In this document: positions 4,581 to 5,635 of the stretch, in pieces | Position numbering within the stretch: position 1 is the stretch's first letter | How the letters are laid out: every line of letters starts with the position of its first letter | NCBI GenBank assembly: GCA_020631035.1 | Contig: JAHDIA010000043.1 | Location: 1-5,635, forward strand | Direction: 5' to 3' | DNA length: 5,635 bases | Source of the DNA: Chitinophagales bacterium | GTDB lineage: Bacteria; Bacteroidota; Bacteroidia; Chitinophagales; UBA2359 | The notes under the pieces: model-generated | The model's input: only the letters and a program-made list of their open reading frames with translations | Told to the model about the DNA's origin: nothing | Database searches by the model: none | Translations under genes and position numbers: made by a program

Positions 4581-5426
4581 TCAATTTTTCTCATCTCTCA
4601 CCAAACCAGGCGTTTTGATTTCGCTATTGTATTGTCGGTCGGGATGGGTACGATTGGTAAATTGTTTGAGTCCTTCTTGGGTTTCGGGGGCGAGGTAAGA
4701 ATCGAAGAATTTATTGGCTTCGAGTTTGAGTCCTTCGTCTAGGGGCATGCCGAATCCTCTGACGGCTGCTTCCTTGTCGCTACGCATAGCGGGTTGGGGG
4801 AGGGTACAAATGAATTTCGCCATTTCGAGTGCCTTGTTTAAGGATTCGCCCTTGGGCACAATTTGATTGACCAAGCCAATTCGGTAAGCCTCTTGAGCAT
4901 CTATGACCTTGCCCGTAATGATGAGTTCCATAGCATGTCCCATTCCTACGATACGGGGCAACCTTTGGGTGCCACCATCGCCCAAGCCCACATTCCACCT
5001 ACGACAAGTGACACCAAAAGAGGCGTGTTCCTCGGCAATGCGGATGTCGGCAAAGCACGCCCATTCCAAGCCTCCTGCATAGGCAACGCCATTGACGGCG
5101 GCAATGATGGGTTTGTAAATATCTGTCCAACGACTGGGGCCAATAAAGCCTGGCATGTTGCCTTCTTTGTGTTTTTGAACATCTGCGGCAGTGAGTTTGA
5201 ACTCGCCATTGAGTTGGGCTTTTAAATCGGCTCCGCTACAAAATGCCTTATCTCCTTCGCCTGTGATAATGGCAACTTTGAGTTGGTTATTGGTTTTGAA
5301 ATCTTGCCAGGCGTGAATCAATTCTTGGTGGGTGATGGGACCCAGGCAATTGCGCACTTCTGGACGGTTGAAAGTGATGATGGCGATTTCGTCTTGGGTG
5401 GTGTATTTGATTTGTGTGTAGTTCAA
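4581..5426 (-). CDS. Enoyl-CoA hydratase/isomerase family (crotonase) protein, atypical active site
   Basis: The 281-residue protein has the crotonase fold, which handles acyl-CoA thioesters in the cytoplasm. N-terminal FNRPEVRN, the first oxyanion-hole segment AFCSGADL (A66) and the second, NGVAYAGGLEWACFADIRIA (G118), are all present. E121 matches the first catalytic glutamate of rat mitochondrial enoyl-CoA hydratase (E144). The second (E164) aligns with C141 in GVTCRRWNVGLGDGGTQRL, so normal hydration of 2-enoyl-CoA is doubtful; another crotonase reaction is more likely. Residues after about 260 form a short charged tail. The frame has no ATG before M91 and a stop 33 bases above the TTG at 5424-5426; the family's usual N-terminus begins there, so TTG is the start. 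It may be co-transcribed with the gene ending 50 bp upstream. Confidence 0.92.
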   Translation of the reverse strand: MNYTQIKYTTQDEIAIITFNRPEVRNCLGPITHQELIHAWQDFKTNNQLKVAIITGEGDKAFCSGADLKAQLNGEFKLTAADVQKHKEGNMPGFIGPSRWTDIYKPIIAAVNGVAYAGGLEWACFADIRIAEEHASFGVTCRRWNVGLGDGGTQRLPRIVGMGHAMELIITGKVIDAQEAYRIGLVNQIVPKGESLNKALEMAKFICTLPQPAMRSDKEAAVRGFGMPLDEGLKLEANKFFDSYLAPETQEGLKQFTNRTHPDRQYNSEIKTPGLVRDEKN

Positions 5427-5453
5427 GGATTTAGGATTTAAGATTAAGGAATG
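5426..5453. repeat. Degenerate heptamer repeat at the crotonase start codon
   Basis: Four adjoining 7-base units read aggattt, aggattt, aagatta, aggaatg. The first two are identical and abut the TTG start (5424-5426), so the ribosome loading region of the crotonase gene is made of this repeat. No Shine-Dalgarno sequence or TAnnTTTG box is seen in the 50-bp gap. Confidence 0.5.
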
Positions 5454-5476
5454 GCCTCAAAAAAATAAGTAATTTA

Positions 5477-5635
5477 CTACCCAAAATCCTCTTGATATTT
5501 CTTTTGCCATTCTTGGATGATCTTTTCTTCTTCGTTGCGGTTTTCTACCAAGTCTTGAACGTTTTTGAGGTCAGACTGTGCCTGTTCCAATTCGACATCG
5601 GTCATATACCATTCCTCGTCTTCGATTTGGTGTTG
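5477..5635 (-). CDS. C-terminal part of a charged, coiled-coil-like protein (partial)
   Basis: An open frame of 52 codons enters from the right edge and ends at TAG (5477-5479). The visible part is very rich in Glu, Gln, Asp and Lys (for example ELEQAQSDLKNVQDLVENRN, then EEEKIIQEWQKKYQEDFG) and should form a long helix, probably a coiled coil. The GC-balanced codon use resembles that of the crotonase gene next door. The start and most of the protein lie outside the window; an internal ATG (residue 11 of the visible part) could start a 42-residue protein, but the open frame above it favours a longer one. No function can be given. Confidence 0.65.
   Translation of the reverse strand, partial: QHQIEDEEWYMTDVELEQAQSDLKNVQDLVENRNEEEKIIQEWQKKYQEDFG

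Noticed and set aside
4411..4698. Plus-strand frame of 95 codons
   Set aside because: It overlaps the crotonase 3' end in antisense and its AT-rich first half is the promoter and leader region. The translation is Phe/Ser/Lys-rich low complexity.
4863..5225. Plus-strand frame of 120 codons opposite the crotonase gene
   Set aside because: It is an antisense shadow of a well-conserved crotonase coding region and has no motifs of its own.

Overview
This window most likely comes from an AT-rich member of the Bacteroidota, with a Saprospiria-like feel, although no marker gene fixes the genus. The evidence is that four intergenic regions carry the Bacteroidota-type -7 promoter box TAnnTTTG at sensible distances from start codons. 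There are no convincing Shine-Dalgarno sequences. Two genes encode lipoproteins, and the spacers hold degenerate short repeats of a kind common in this phylum. All supported genes lie on the minus strand, so transcription runs from high to low coordinates. No tRNA, rRNA, CRISPR array or transposase gene was seen.

Layout from right to left, in transcription order: the C-terminal end of a charged, coiled-coil-like protein of unknown function (5477-5635); a crotonase-fold enoyl-CoA hydratase/isomerase homologue that begins with TTG (4581-5426); a 385-bp spacer holding the best promoter of the window and a long, hairpin-rich presumed leader (about 4480 to 4196); a cysteine-rich lipoprotein built from two copies of one domain (3419-4195); a 426-bp spacer with four palindromic sites, a 71-bp tandem duplication and a GC-richer repeat element; a lipoprotein resembling papain-fold NlpC/P60-type hydrolases (2267-2992); a three-helix membrane protein of unknown function (1613-2224); a 432-bp spacer with a second, inverted copy of that repeat element plus several hairpins; and a Rieske non-heme iron oxygenase alpha subunit related to the carnitine/choline monooxygenase group (101-1180). 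Bases 1-100 hold nothing that can be assigned.

The genes do not form an obvious pathway. The crotonase may be co-transcribed with the gene to its right (50-bp gap), and the papain-fold lipoprotein with the membrane protein to its left (42-bp gap, although the membrane protein has its own -7 box). The Rieske oxygenase and the cysteine-rich lipoprotein look like separate transcription units. No electron-transfer partner for the oxygenase is visible.

The most interesting material is intergenic: a diverged repeat family present in both orientations (1343-1428 and 3112-3217), the palindrome array that runs into the 3' end of the cysteine-rich lipoprotein gene, and the leader with paired direct repeats at its -33 box. 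I do not see a recognisable defence, secretion or biosynthetic system here.
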